Part shown: piece by piece, positions 1 to 7,574 of the stretch | How the letters are laid out: each line of letters starts with the position of its first letter | How positions within the stretch are numbered: the first letter of the stretch is position 1 | From: Flavobacterium gillisiae | Lineage (GTDB): Bacteria; Bacteroidota; Bacteroidia; Flavobacteriales; Flavobacteriaceae | DNA length: 64,000 bases | NCBI RefSeq assembly: GCF_900107635.1 | Contig: NZ_FNRD01000001.1 | Location: forward strand, 620,001 to 684,000 | Reading direction: 5' to 3' | The notes under the pieces: model-generated | Database searches by the model: none | Told to the model about the DNA's origin: nothing | What the model saw: the letters and a program-made list of their open reading frames with translations, nothing else | Program-made: the position numbers and the translations under genes

Positions 1-651
1 GGAACCGGAAAGGAATTAGTGGCGCATCAATTGCATGAGAAAAGTGAACGCGCAAACTTTCCTTTAATCGAAGTGAATTGTGCTGCGATTCCTTCTGAAT
101 TGATAGAAAGTGAATTGTTTGGACACGTAAAAGGAGCTTTTACGTCAGCGGTAAAAGATCGCGCTGGTAAATTTGAAGCTGCTGATAAAGGAACCATTTT
201 CTTGGATGAAATTGGCGATATGAGTCTTTCGGCTCAAGCCAAAGTATTACGTGCATTACAAGAAAGCGTAATTACAAGAGTAGGAGCAGATAAAGATATT
301 AAAGTGGACGTTCGCGTTATGGCGGCTACCAATAAAGATTTGAAAGTCGAAATTGCCGAAGGTCGTTTCCGTGAGGATTTATACCATAGACTGGCCGTAA
401 TCCTGATCAAAGTACCTTCATTGAATGAAAGACGCGAAGATATTCCGATGCTGATTTCTCATTTTTCAGATAAAATTGCTTCTGAGCAGGGAAATGCAGT
501 GAAAAAATTCTCTGGTGATGCTGTCAAACTATTGCAAGAATACGATTGGACCGGAAATATTCGTGAATTACGTAATGTAGTGGAACGTTTGATTATCCTT
601 GGAGGAATTGAAATTTCTGAGAATGATGTGAAGCTGTTTGCCAGTAAATAA
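1..651 (+). CDS. Sigma-54-dependent response regulator, NtrC family (5' truncated by window edge)
   Basis: The reading frame is open from base 1, inside the Walker A motif (GTGKE), so the N-terminal part (normally a receiver domain) lies outside the window. What remains is the AAA+ domain: the sigma-54 contact loop reads GAFTSA instead of the usual GAFTGA, Walker B is TIFLDEIGD, and the sensor/arginine-finger region [11 protein letters not shown] and the NIRELRN motif are present. The protein stops about 15 residues after that motif with KLFASK, so there is no Fis-type helix-turn-helix. The family hydrolyses ATP to remodel sigma-54 RNA polymerase. The missing DNA-binding domain implies activation from solution, as known for FlgR-like activators; that is inference. 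The family call is secure, the target genes are unknown. Confidence 0.9.
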   Translation, partial: GTGKELVAHQLHEKSERANFPLIEVNCAAIPSELIESELFGHVKGAFTSAVKDRAGKFEAADKGTIFLDEIGDMSLSAQAKVLRALQESVITRVGADKDIKVDVRVMAATNKDLKVEIAEGRFREDLYHRLAVILIKVPSLNERREDIPMLISHFSDKIASEQGNAVKKFSGDAVKLLQEYDWTGNIRELRNVVERLIILGGIEISENDVKLFASK

Positions 652-722
652 AAATAAATTAATGATTAAAAGACAGAGATTGGAATTCAATTTTACTGTT
701 TTTACTCTTTCAATAATACCAA

Positions 723-1373
723 ATGAAATTAAAGAAAATAAACGAAAAGTTACGAGAAGGATTAGTTGATAACGGTTTAACCGAAGCAAACAAGTTACAA
801 AAAGAAACTTTTTCTACTTTGAAAAGTGGTGCCGACTGTATTATTATCGCTCCAAAGGGAAGTGGAAAATCAACTACTATTGTGATCAATGTGATTCAAC
901 AGTTAGTTTGCGAGGGAGAGCAATCGCCTCGAGCTTTGATTATTGTAGAAGACAAAGCTAAGGTGTTAGAAATGGAAGCTATCTTCGAAAAATTCGAAAG
1001 ATATACTGATTTGGTAGTTTACGGAGTGCACGACAGAGGTGATATGGAATATGATAAAAATTATATTTCAGGTGGAGTTGATGTTTTGATAGGAACGCCA
1101 ATTAAGCTGAACGAAATGTTTACGACTGCAGGTTTTAATGTAAACAGATTGAAAATGTTTATTATTGATGACGCAGATCCGATATTGAAATTACGCCATG
1201 AAACTAAATTGATGCGTATGTCAAACAGTATCAGTAAAACACAACGCATTATCTTCGCAGACAGACTTTCAGAACGAATAGAAAGTCTTGCTGATAAAAT
1301 GATGGTAGAGCCTTATCTTTTCGAAATTGAAGAAGGTGAAGAAGAGGATGAGGAAGAAGAGGATACAAAATAA
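723..1373 (+). CDS. Single-RecA-domain DEAD-box helicase-like protein
   Basis: This 216-residue protein resembles only the first RecA lobe of DEAD-box RNA helicases. A Q-motif-like start (GLTEANKLQKETF) is followed by motif I as APKGSGKSTT, motif Ib as GTP and motif II as DDAD in place of DEAD. The SAT motif III is not recognisable (FAD at that place). There is no second helicase lobe. The C-terminus is a run of Glu and Asp (EEGEEEDEEEEDTK). It may bind ATP but is unlikely to unwind RNA by itself; a role as an RNA or ribosome accessory factor is a guess. It lies 71 bases after the sigma-54 activator and 16 bases before the DUF2007 gene, so the latter two are probably co-transcribed. Confidence 0.75.
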   Translation: MKLKKINEKLREGLVDNGLTEANKLQKETFSTLKSGADCIIIAPKGSGKSTTIVINVIQQLVCEGEQSPRALIIVEDKAKVLEMEAIFEKFERYTDLVVYGVHDRGDMEYDKNYISGGVDVLIGTPIKLNEMFTTAGFNVNRLKMFIIDDADPILKLRHETKLMRMSNSISKTQRIIFADRLSERIESLADKMMVEPYLFEIEEGEEEDEEEEDTK

Positions 1374-1389
1374 CATAAAATAAAATACC

Positions 1390-1608
1390 ATGGGATTAAT
1401 GAAAGTGTTTTCAGGAAGTGAAATATTGGCACTAGCTTTGAAAGAAAAAATTGAAGCAGCAGGTGTTGATACAGTGATGAAAGATAATATTCAATCTGCT
1501 AGATTAGCAGGTTTTGGAAGTTCGGGTTCGGCTGTTGAGGTTTTCATACAAGAAACTGATTTTGCAAAAGCAAATCCGGTTATAGAAGAATTTAGATTAA
1601 GTATTTAA
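1390..1608 (+). CDS. DUF2007-family small protein
   Basis: A 72-residue soluble protein whose opening (GLMKVFSGSEILALALKEKI) and alternating strand-helix pattern fit DUF2007, a small ferredoxin-like domain sometimes called a putative signal-transducing protein. The fold resembles ACT or PII domains and no catalytic residues are visible. It follows the helicase-like gene by 16 bases and is followed by a clear hairpin terminator, so it ends that transcript. The function is not known and no ligand can be predicted from the sequence. Confidence 0.7.
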   Translation: MGLMKVFSGSEILALALKEKIEAAGVDTVMKDNIQSARLAGFGSSGSAVEVFIQETDFAKANPVIEEFRLSI

Positions 1609-1633
1609 TAAAGAATAGATGATTTATAAAATT

Positions 1634-1674
1634 AAACCCTGGCTGTCAATTATGATATCAGGGTTTTCTTTTTT
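1634..1674 (+). terminator. Hairpin terminator after the DUF2007 gene
   Basis: AAACCCTG at 1634-1641 pairs with CAGGGTTT at 1659-1666 around a 17-base loop, followed by a T-rich tract. The IS element begins six bases after this tract. Confidence 0.75.
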
Positions 1675-1676
1675 AA

Positions 1677-1679
1677 TGA
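1677..1679. repeat. Left copy of 3-bp target-site duplication (TGA)
   Basis: TGA directly precedes the left terminal repeat and is repeated directly after the right one at 2992-2994. Three-base duplications are normal for IS3-family insertions. Confidence 0.65.
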
Positions 1680-1705
1680 TGTCCCGTCCTGAAATAGCGG
1701 TACAC
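1680..1705 (+). repeat. IS left terminal inverted repeat (IRL)
   Basis: Begins TGTCCCGTCCTG and matches the reverse complement of 2966-2991 at 19 of 26 positions. Confidence 0.8.
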
Positions 1706-1719
1706 AAAAAAGTATCTTA

Positions 1720-2073
1720 ATGGAAAACCTAGAAACAACTCGCTATGTGAAGCGAACCCAAAAAGACTATTCAATGTCTTTTAAACTACAAATTGTTCAA
1801 GAAATTGAGCAAGGACAACTCACAACTACTGAAGCTACAAAGAAATATGAGATTCAATGTAGAAAAACTGTTGTTAATTGGCTTAGAAAATTTGGTAACT
1901 TTGATTGGGAAAATCAAATTCCTTTCAATATGCCCAAATCACCCGAACAGAAGATAATGGAACTTGAGGCTCAAGTTAAATTATTAGAGAAACAGAAAGC
2001 GCTTCTTGAGCGACAAGCTTTTGTAGCTGACAAGAAAGCGATCATTTTAAAGAACAACAAAAACAAACAGTAA
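1720..2073 (+). CDS. IS3-family transposase OrfA
   Basis: The 117-residue OrfA has an N-terminal helix-turn-helix of the transposase-8/IS911 kind (MSFKLQIVQEIEQGQLTTTE, then WLRKFG) that recognises the IS ends. It is followed by a leucine-zipper-like coiled coil (residues about 70-100, rich in ELEAQVKLLEKQ) used for multimerisation. The stop codon overlaps the orfB start as TAATG, so orfB is reached by translational coupling or by -1 frameshifting; the A-rich stretch before the stop (AACAACAAAAAC) would be the place for slippage, but no perfect slippery heptamer was found. OrfA itself looks intact. Confidence 0.88.
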   Translation: MENLETTRYVKRTQKDYSMSFKLQIVQEIEQGQLTTTEATKKYEIQCRKTVVNWLRKFGNFDWENQIPFNMPKSPEQKIMELEAQVKLLEKQKALLERQAFVADKKAIILKNNKNKQ

Positions 2074-2939
2074 TGTTTGCCTGTACTTTGTTTGGGGTAG
2101 ATAGACAGGTTTATTATCGAAAAATAAAAAGAAGAATAACTAGACAATCTAATGCTATAACAGTGGTTTCTATGGTTTTAGAAATCAGACAAACTATGCC
2201 TAGAATAGGAGTAAAAAAGTTATATTTTCTTTTAAATAATGAATTAAAACAACTAAAAACAGGTAGGGATAAATTTATTAATATACTTAGAGCTAATCAT
2301 TTATTAATTATACCTAAACGTTCCTATCATATAACAACGAACTCGCATCATCGATTCAGGAAACATCAAAACCAGATTCTAGAGTTATAAATCCAGCGGC
2401 CGGAACAAGTCTGGGTATCGGACATCACCTATATTGGAAAAAGAGAGAATCCGTATTATTTAAGTCTAGTAACCGATGCGTACTCTAAGAAAATAATGGG
2501 CTTTAATGTGGCTGATAATATGAATACGCAAAGCACTTTGGTCGCTTTGGAAAACGCAGTAAAGCACAGGAAAGACAGGGATTTATCATTAATACATCAT
2601 TCAGATAGAGGTTTACAATATTGCGCTAATGAATATCAAAAACTACTCAATAAAAGTAAAATAAAATGTAGTATGACACAAAATTCAGATCCTTATGAAA
2701 ATGCTGTGGCAGAAAGAATAAATGGAATTTTAAAGCAAGAATTTAATATTGATAAATACAACCAGAGCTTGCCTATAATGAAACAAATAATAAAAGAAGT
2801 TGTTGAAATCTACAACAATAAAAGACCACATTATTCTAATTTTATGCTAACACCTAATCAAATGCACATGCAAAATCAAATTAAAATGAGAACTTATAAA
2901 ACGAAAAACAGCAGTAAACTTTCGCTTACTACTGTTTAA
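2073..2939 (+). pseudogene. IS3-family transposase OrfB, interrupted by in-frame TAA at 2388-2390
   Basis: The frame would encode 288 residues, normal for IS3 OrfB. The first 105 codons contain the HTH_21 region (MPRIGVKKLYFLL). TAA then interrupts the frame, and the same frame continues as IQRPEQVWVSDITYIGKREN. The downstream part holds all three catalytic residues of the DDE triad: D in VWVSDITYIG, D in IHHSDRGLQY and E in NAVAERINGILKQE. Because the frame is unchanged on both sides, a single substitution in one codon explains the break; it is not a frameshift. Re-initiation at the ATG at 2496 would omit the first catalytic Asp. I infer a recently inactivated transposase. Confidence 0.88.
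2906..2937 (+). terminator. Hairpin at the 3' end of IS orfB
   Basis: AAACAGCAGTAA at 2906-2917 pairs with TTACTACTGTTT at 2926-2937 (11 of 12 positions) around an 8-base loop, overlapping the orfB stop codon. It is followed by an AT-rich stretch with short T runs. It probably ends the transposase transcript or limits read-through. Confidence 0.5.
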
Positions 2940-2965
2940 TAATTGTATATTTATTTTTATTAATC

Positions 2966-2991
2966 CTGTATCGTTTTTTTAGGACTAGACA
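2966..2991 (-). repeat. IS right terminal inverted repeat (IRR)
   Basis: Read on the minus strand it begins TGTCTAGTCCT and aligns with IRL at 19 of 26 positions. The right TGA duplication follows at 2992-2994. Confidence 0.8.
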
Positions 2992-3021
2992 TGATTTGTA
3001 TCACAATTATAAAAAAAACAG

Positions 3022-3819
3022 ATGAAATATAAGATGCTGGTGATAGACATGGATGACACCTTGTTGACAGACGACCATAAAATTTCGGAAGAAAATAAAG
3101 AAATGCTTTTTAAAGCACAGGAAAAAGGAGTGTATGTTATTTTGGCATCGGGGAGACCAACGCCTGCAATGACCGCTTATGCCAAAGAATTGAAAATGGA
3201 CAATTCCTATATGATTTCTTATAATGGAGCTGTAATTACAGATTTAAAGGAAGACAAAGTAATTTTTGAACAAACCTTGTCCCAAGAACAAATACACGAG
3301 CTGTATGAGTATAGCATAAAAAGCAAAACTCATATCATTACGTATCTTGATGGTAAAGTTGTGAGTGAGACGAATTCAGAGTATATAGATATTGAGCTAA
3401 ATATTACGGGTTTATTGCACAATAAAGTATTGGATTTCAAGGCTGCTGTTAATTCATCGGCTGTGAAATGCATTTTATTGGAAGAGCCAAGTTATCTGAA
3501 AGAAGTAGAGAAGGACTTGAAACTAGCCATGCCTCATTTGAGCGTAAGCATGTCAAAGCCTTTTTTCCTAGAAGTAGCACAAAATGGTATAGACAAAGCT
3601 GCAAGTATAAAAATATTGGCAGAGAAACTGGATATTCATCAAAACGAAATCATCGCTGTGGGTAACGCCGGGAATGATTTGACAATGATAGAGTATGCTG
3701 GTCTGGGTGTTTGGGTAGATAATGTAACCCCTGAATTAAGAGACAGAGCTAATGTTATTGTCGCTTCAAATAATGATCATGGTGTTGCTGAGGTAGTGCG
3801 CAGATTTATTTTGAATTAA
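3022..3819 (+). CDS. Cof-type HAD-superfamily phosphatase
   Basis: A 265-residue HAD hydrolase of the Cof/YidA type. Motif I is DMDDTLL (nucleophile and acid/base Asp), motif II is in LASGRPTPAM, and a type IIB cap occupies the middle. Motif IV reads VGNAGNDLTMIEYAG: the first Asp of the usual GDxxND is Asn here, while the last Asp is kept. Relatives dephosphorylate sugar phosphates, FMN or pyridoxal phosphate; the substrate cannot be read from sequence. The IS3 element ends 30 bases upstream of its ATG, so its native promoter region has probably been altered. It converges on the minus-strand gene that ends 5 bases away. Confidence 0.88.
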   Translation: MKYKMLVIDMDDTLLTDDHKISEENKEMLFKAQEKGVYVILASGRPTPAMTAYAKELKMDNSYMISYNGAVITDLKEDKVIFEQTLSQEQIHELYEYSIKSKTHIITYLDGKVVSETNSEYIDIELNITGLLHNKVLDFKAAVNSSAVKCILLEEPSYLKEVEKDLKLAMPHLSVSMSKPFFLEVAQNGIDKAASIKILAEKLDIHQNEIIAVGNAGNDLTMIEYAGLGVWVDNVTPELRDRANVIVASNNDHGVAEVVRRFILN

Positions 3820-3824
3820 GGAAT

Positions 3825-4409
3825 TTATTTCTTTTTCTTAGGTGGCTTGCAACTTTTACAAAAATCAGGATAGTTCTGAATTTGTTTTGTCACTTCCGTA
3901 TGGAGCACAGCAAGTTTTGCTGTTTCAAGCCCCAGATTAGTGCTTTTTGCAGCCGTGGCATGCTCTTCGGTGTACTGTTTTTGTATATGGTCGTATATAA
4001 CTTTTAAAAAGCTAACATCAGAAAAAGTTCCTTTCTGCTCGTAGATTTCTTTGCGCAGTTTACGAGCATAAAGTTCAGATAAGTCGAATTCATAGCGAGC
4101 AAAATCCAGTAGTTTGTTAGCCGTATTTGTATCTGGAGCGACTAGGTATGCTGCGTCCCTTTGAAAAGAGCAGTTTACTTTAGAGTTGAAATTTTTGGTA
4201 AACATAAACTCTACATTGTTCATCATAAATGCAAAATCAAGGCTTGAAGCGGTGTTAATGCTTGTAACACTAACCTCACTTCCTATTTGTGTAGCTTCTG
4301 ATTGAAAATCTGATAATTGTAGTTGGTAAATACCGTCCCATTCAATACTATTTTGAGCATTCGTGGTTAGTACTTGAATAAGAAGAAAGAATACAATAGC
4401 TTTTTTCAT
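3825..4409 (-). CDS. Secreted hypothetical protein
   Basis: I do not recognise this 194-residue protein. It opens with a typical signal peptide (MKKAIVFFLLIQVLTTNA, cleavage likely before QNS), so it is exported. The mature part is mostly alpha/beta without transmembrane segments and ends in a lysine-rich tail with two cysteines close together (CKSCKPPKKKK). It starts 7 bases after the stop of the solute-binding lipoprotein gene on the same strand, so the two are almost certainly co-transcribed and may act together in the periplasm. Confidence 0.6.
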   Translation of the reverse strand: MKKAIVFFLLIQVLTTNAQNSIEWDGIYQLQLSDFQSEATQIGSEVSVTSINTASSLDFAFMMNNVEFMFTKNFNSKVNCSFQRDAAYLVAPDTNTANKLLDFARYEFDLSELYARKLRKEIYEQKGTFSDVSFLKVIYDHIQKQYTEEHATAAKSTNLGLETAKLAVLHTEVTKQIQNYPDFCKSCKPPKKKK

Positions 4410-4416
4410 TTGTTTG

Positions 4417-6033
4417 TTACGATTTAGGGATGTTCTTTTTTACTTTTTTTAAACTCAATAAATTTAAAGGGTTAATCCCTAAACCAGTGACTTCTTTTCT
4501 AGAGAATCGGGCTACTTTGTCATAAAATAAAGGAATTATTGGCGCTTGGTCAATAATGATTTTGTCCATTTTTTGATACAGCACAAAACGTTTTTCGTCA
4601 TCAGTTTCCTTAAAGGCTTGCTCGTATAAACGATCGAATTCCTCATTCTTAAAATGGGTGTAGTTTGGTCCGTTTGGAGAGAAATTATTGCTGTAAAACA
4701 ACGATAAATAATTCTCTGCATCAGGATAATCAGCAATCCAACTGGCTCTAAAAAAAGAAACCTTTCCGGTAGAAATAGCTTGACGCAACGTAGAAGGAGG
4801 GCTAATGTCTACTTGAACATCTAAACCTATTTTTTGCCACTCCCGTTGCAAAAACTCTCCAATATCTACATAAGAAGCATTTGTACTTAATTGAATTACA
4901 GGATTTTTATCACCGGTAGCTTTCTTGTACTCATTTACTAATTTTTTTGCTTTTTCGATATCGTAGGTATATCCTTTGGCATTATTAAAACTGGGTAAAC
5001 CTGCAGGAATAATTCCGTTAACCGCTGGTGTTCCCATGTTATTTCGCAAATAAGTAATCATTTTTTGGCGGTCGAAACCGTAATTCATCGCTTGACGAAT
5101 GCGTAAGTCTAGTACTGCTTTGTTGTCGCCGTCCATTCTGAATCCAAGGTATTCAGTATTAAGATAAGGCCCAGTAATTAGGTTAATCTCCTTTTTGTAT
5201 TTGGGTTGTAATTCGCCCGTTTGTGTCAGAATATCATCTTTATAGGAAGGATCCAGACCGGAAGTGAAATCTAGTTTACCTTGTATGAATTGTAGAAAGC
5301 CACTTTGCTTGTCTGGTAAAAAAGTAATAGCAACGGCTTCTAGATAAGGCAACGAATTTCCTTTTTCGTCTTTTTCATAAAATAAAGGGTTTTTTCGCAA
5401 GACCAGTTTTACGTTTTCTTCCCATAGTTTTATTTGGAAAGGGCCTGTTCCTATTGGGTGTGAACGAAAATCACTACCATAATGAGATACCACTTCTTTT
5501 GGCACAACTGAGGCGTATTTCATGGTCATCAAACCCAAGAAAGCAGGAAAAGGTTTGATTAGTTTAATTTCAAAAATGCTGTCATTTTGAGCTTTGAAGC
5601 TTTCTACGTTTTGTAAAACCCAACCACCGGGAGAAGCTACTTTTTCGTCTAGTAATCGGTTTAAGCTGTATTCAAAATCGGAGGCTTTTACCGTTCGGGT
5701 ACTGTCTTTACCAAATAAGATGTGTTTTTGAAAATAGATATCGTTTCGCAACGTAAAAGTATAGGTTTTTGCATCGGGCGAAATAGTCCAAGATTTGGCA
5801 ATATCGGGTTGGATATTTAGCTTTTCGTCCAGTTGTAGTAAACCATTGAAAATGTGGTTGCAAGCCCAGATGTTCGATTGTACTTTTGAGAAAGCGGGAT
5901 CCAGCGAAGTGATATTCGAACTTTCATTGTAACGAAAAACCAGATGATCTTTATTTTCTGCACTGTCTTTTCCACAGGAAACAAATGTTAATACAATACA
6001 AAGCGTTGATATATAGTGAATTATTGATTTCAT
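4417..6033 (-). CDS. ABC-transporter solute-binding lipoprotein, family 5 (peptide/nickel type)
   Basis: A 538-residue lipoprotein of the DppA/OppA family. The signal peptide ends in a lipobox (TFVSC), so Cys20 would be lipidated. SBP family 5 features follow: the N-terminal segment placing the protein on predicted start sites (LDPAFSKVQSN), YEFTL-type motif as KTYTFTLRNDIYFQ, and RIRQAMNYGFDRQ in the middle lobe. The family binds oligopeptides or other small ligands for an inner-membrane importer. No permease or ATPase genes lie nearby, so the partner transporter is elsewhere or absent. The upstream region is shared with divergent mtaB; a CATCTTTG element on the minus strand (6073-6080) could be its -7 box. 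Confidence 0.9.
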   Translation of the reverse strand: MKSIIHYISTLCIVLTFVSCGKDSAENKDHLVFRYNESSNITSLDPAFSKVQSNIWACNHIFNGLLQLDEKLNIQPDIAKSWTISPDAKTYTFTLRNDIYFQKHILFGKDSTRTVKASDFEYSLNRLLDEKVASPGGWVLQNVESFKAQNDSIFEIKLIKPFPAFLGLMTMKYASVVPKEVVSHYGSDFRSHPIGTGPFQIKLWEENVKLVLRKNPLFYEKDEKGNSLPYLEAVAITFLPDKQSGFLQFIQGKLDFTSGLDPSYKDDILTQTGELQPKYKKEINLITGPYLNTEYLGFRMDGDNKAVLDLRIRQAMNYGFDRQKMITYLRNNMGTPAVNGIIPAGLPSFNNAKGYTYDIEKAKKLVNEYKKATGDKNPVIQLSTNASYVDIGEFLQREWQKIGLDVQVDISPPSTLRQAISTGKVSFFRASWIADYPDAENYLSLFYSNNFSPNGPNYTHFKNEEFDRLYEQAFKETDDEKRFVLYQKMDKIIIDQAPIIPLFYDKVARFSRKEVTGLGINPLNLLSLKKVKKNIPKS

Positions 6034-6051
6034 TTTAAAGAATATTGTACG

Positions 6052-6059
6052 TAAATTTG
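6052..6059 (+). promoter_or_regulatory. Candidate -7 element (TAAATTTG) for mtaB
   Basis: Matches the Bacteroidota -7 consensus TAnnTTTG 62 bases before the mtaB ATG. No TTG sits at the ideal -33 spacing (nearest is 25 bases away). Confidence 0.4.
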
Positions 6060-6120
6060 CAAACTCTTTTTACAAAGATGTAAATATAATAAGTTACTAC
6101 TAAAAACGTAGTTTATCCCT

Positions 6121-7449
6121 ATGGAAAACAGAAAAAAAGTTGCCTTTTATACGCTTGGATGCAAACTGAATTTTTCAGAAACTTCTACAATTGCTAGAAG
6201 CTTTGAAGACGAAGGTTTCGATCGTGTTGATTTTGAAGAAGTCGCTGATATGTATGTAATCAATACGTGCTCCGTTACTGAAAATGCCGATAAGCAGTTT
6301 AAGCAAGTGGTTAAGAAAGCAATGAAACTTAATGATAAAGCTTTTGTAGCCGCTGTGGGTTGTTATGCACAATTGAAACCAGATGAATTAGCTGCAGTTG
6401 ATGGAGTTGATTTGGTTCTTGGAGCTACAGAAAAATTTAAAATTACCGATTATATTAATGACCTGTCCAAAAATGATTTTGGAGAAGTACATTCATGTGA
6501 GATCGCTGATGCCGATTTCTATGTGGGAAGTTACTCCATAGGCGACAGAACTCGTGCTTTCTTGAAAGTGCAAGATGGCTGTGATTACAAATGTACCTAT
6601 TGTACGATTCCGCTCGCTAGAGGGATTTCTCGAAGTGATGAATTAAATAATGTTTTGAAAAATGCTTACGAAATTTCGCAGCAGAATATCAAAGAAATTG
6701 TTCTTACTGGAGTAAATATTGGTGATTACGGAAAAGGGGAATTTGGAAACAAAAAGCACGAACATACTTTCTTAGAACTAGTTCAGGAATTAGATAAAGT
6801 AGAAGGAATAGAGCGTTTGCGAATTTCGTCTATTGAACCTAATTTATTGAAAAATGAAACGATCGAATTTGTTTCGAAAAGTAGAACTTTTGTGCCACAT
6901 TTTCATATTCCGTTGCAGTCTGGAAGTAATGATATTCTGAAATTAATGAAGCGTCGTTACCAAAGAGAAATATACACGGAGAGAGTAAATAAAATTAGAG
7001 AAGTGATGCCTCATGCCTGTATTGGTGTAGATGTGATTGTTGGCTTTCCTGGTGAAACGGATGAGCATTTCTTAGAAACTTATCGTTACTTGAATGAAAT
7101 GGATATTTCTTATTTGCATGTTTTCAAGTATTCTGAACGTGATAATACGGAAGCCGCAGATATGGCTGGTGTTGTACCTGAAAATGTTCGTGTGAAAAGA
7201 AGTAAAATGATGCGTGGATTATCGGTTAAAAAACGCCGTTCTTTCTATGAAAGCCAGTTGGGAAGTACTAGAACAGTTCTTTTTGAAAGTGAAAATAAAG
7301 AGGGTTACATTCATGGTTTTACAGAAAACTACGTAAAAGTAAAAACACCGTGGAATCCAGAATTAGTAAATACTTTGCATGAAATCAACTTGACTACAAT
7401 TGACACTGACGGAAGTGTTAGAATGGAATTTGTAGCAGTTGAAGTGTAG
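6121..7449 (+). CDS. mtaB: tRNA t6A37 methylthiotransferase MtaB
   Basis: A 442-residue radical-SAM methylthiotransferase that converts t6A37 of tRNA to ms2t6A. Order of domains: an N-terminal UPF0004 domain with three cysteines (TLGCKLNFSE, NTCSVTENADKQ, VGCYAQ) binding one 4Fe-4S cluster; the radical-SAM core with CxxxCxxC (DGCDYKCTYCTIPLARG); and a C-terminal TRAM-like RNA-binding region. CKLNFSE and length distinguish it from MiaB and RimO. It is divergent from the solute-binding protein gene and followed by a long bidirectional hairpin. Confidence 0.93.
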   Translation: MENRKKVAFYTLGCKLNFSETSTIARSFEDEGFDRVDFEEVADMYVINTCSVTENADKQFKQVVKKAMKLNDKAFVAAVGCYAQLKPDELAAVDGVDLVLGATEKFKITDYINDLSKNDFGEVHSCEIADADFYVGSYSIGDRTRAFLKVQDGCDYKCTYCTIPLARGISRSDELNNVLKNAYEISQQNIKEIVLTGVNIGDYGKGEFGNKKHEHTFLELVQELDKVEGIERLRISSIEPNLLKNETIEFVSKSRTFVPHFHIPLQSGSNDILKLMKRRYQREIYTERVNKIREVMPHACIGVDVIVGFPGETDEHFLETYRYLNEMDISYLHVFKYSERDNTEAADMAGVVPENVRVKRSKMMRGLSVKKRRSFYESQLGSTRTVLFESENKEGYIHGFTENYVKVKTPWNPELVNTLHEINLTTIDTDGSVRMEFVAVEV

Positions 7450-7472
7450 GTACTTTAAAATAATTAAAATTT

Positions 7473-7540
7473 AAACCATTAAGAGATTAAGAAAATTAAG
7501 GTAGAACTTATATATAACTTAATCTCTTAATGGTTTTTTT
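7473..7540. terminator. Bidirectional terminator with 19-bp perfect stem
   Basis: AAACCATTAAGAGATTAAG at 7473-7491 is perfectly complementary to 7518-7536, with a 26-base loop and A/T runs outside both arms. It lies between convergent mtaB and the SDR gene and can serve both. Confidence 0.8.
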
Positions 7541-7574
7541 TAGTAGTGATATGTCTTTCGACTTTCCACTAATA

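Larger units (their letters stand above)
1680..2991 (+). mobile_element. IS3-family insertion sequence, 1312 bp, orfB interrupted by a stop codon
   Basis: The element is bounded by imperfect inverted repeats that start 5'-TGT and match at 19 of 26 positions (1680-1705 against 2966-2991), and is flanked by a TGA duplication. It carries orfA and an overlapping orfB in the -1 frame, the IS3 layout. OrfB has the DDE integrase residues but an in-frame TAA at 2388-2390, so the copy is probably inactive unless it is helped in trans. It sits between the DUF2007 terminator and the HAD gene, 30 bases before the latter's start codon. The family is certain; a named IS or subgroup cannot be assigned from memory. 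Confidence 0.92.

Noticed and set aside
1676..1679. 4-bp target duplication (ATGA) for the IS element
   Set aside because: It would need the final A of the right repeat to be host DNA, but TGT...ACA tips fit both ends only with a 3-bp TGA duplication.
2056..2073. Programmed -1 frameshift heptamer at the end of orfA
   Set aside because: The A-rich stretch has no perfect X XXY YYZ heptamer in the orfA frame; TAATG coupling suffices.
2496..2939. Independent 147-residue transposase gene
   Set aside because: It is in the same frame as the upstream orfB part, separated only by one TAA; it is better described as one interrupted gene.
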